Source of the DNA: CALAED01 sp937891035
Lineage (GTDB): Bacteria; Actinomycetota; Actinomycetes; Streptosporangiales; Streptosporangiaceae
DNA length: 13,226 nucleotides
NCBI GenBank assembly: GCA_035642125.1
Contig: DASQSZ010000079.1
Span: forward strand, 1 to 13,226
Reading direction: 5' to 3'
Below the pieces are notes generated by a model, which worked only from the letters and a program-made list of their open reading frames with translations, did not search any database and was not told the DNA's origin. Below, in pieces: positions 13,081 through 13,226 of this stretch. How positions within the stretch are numbered: position 1 is the first letter of the stretch; the number at the start of each line of letters is the position of its first letter. The position numbers and the translations under genes were made by a program.

Positions 13081-13226
13081 CTAGGCGGACTCGCGGACGA
13101 TGAGCTCGGCGGGCAGCGTCACCGACTCGGCCGGCCTGCCGTCGAGGCAGGTGAGGAGCAGCCGGACGGCGGCGCGCGCCTGCTCGGCCAGGGGGCGGCG
13201 CACGGTGGTGAGCGGCGGTGCGGTGT
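13081..13226 (-). CDS. LacI-family transcriptional regulator, C-terminal 47 residues (cut by window edge)
   Basis: The last 47 codons to the TAG at 13081-13083 read TTVRRPLAEQARAAVRLLL, then CLDGRPAESVTLPAELIVRESA. This is the standard end of the LacI/GalR effector-binding domain: PL.EMG-like dimer helix, then LP..LVVR.S. The helix-turn-helix lies outside the window. It is on the same strand as the PhyH/glycosidase operon, 132 bases upstream, and probably represses it in response to a sugar. Confidence 0.85.
   Translation of the reverse strand, partial: TAPPLTTVRRPLAEQARAAVRLLLTCLDGRPAESVTLPAELIVRESA

Overview
The window is high-GC DNA with actinomycete features: GTG starts, stop/start overlaps, a SARP regulator, LacI control, and a 28-bp repeat whose copies read as N-terminal MSE.EARR. 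A filamentous actinomycete is very likely. Streptosporangiales (Nonomuraea or Actinomadura-like) is my guess, not proven.

The centre, about 880 to 8650, is a lasso-peptide (RiPP) gene cluster. The key gene is a 40-residue precursor at 3432-3554. Its predicted 17-residue core, GRPSWGFESDWSCVMFC, matches my memory of LP2006, the founding class IV lasso peptide, at 13 of 17 positions. LP2006 has a Gly1-Glu8 ring and a Cys13-Cys17 disulfide. Downstream, in a tightly overlapping operon, lie the ATP-dependent cyclase (asparagine synthetase fold), a PqqD-like leader-binding protein (RRE), a transglutaminase-like leader peptidase, a MauE/DoxX-like membrane protein with a Cys-x-Cys motif (candidate disulfide helper), and a DrrA/DrrB-type ABC exporter. 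Upstream are a SARP activator overlapping a flavin reductase gene, and a convergent luciferase-like flavin monooxygenase. The last two look like the halves of a two-component monooxygenase, so the peptide may be oxidised.

Regulation is unusually readable. The precursor promoter carries three TGAAA-type heptamers at an exact 11-bp period, the geometry expected of a SARP operator. A TANNNT -10 box follows, then a structured leader and a strong Shine-Dalgarno sequence. A perfect 13-bp hairpin lies between precursor and cyclase, where an attenuator could keep precursor mRNA in excess. Between the MauE gene and the ABC ATPase gene, a repeat-bounded spacer forms a small ORF overlapping both neighbours' stop/start codons.

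Right of 8650 everything is on the minus strand and probably outside the lasso pathway: a methyltransferase/bicupin pair (overlapping genes, own dyad-bearing promoter), then a secreted glucoamylase-domain glycosidase with a phytanoyl-CoA dioxygenase-like gene upstream, and the 3' end of a LacI-family regulator, which suggests carbohydrate-responsive control. Left of 745 is the C-terminal part of a TPR-rich regulator-like protein cut by the window edge. No tRNA, rRNA, CRISPR or transposase was seen. No gene-free stretch exceeds 300 bases; the longest, 3209-3431, is the divergent promoter region described below.
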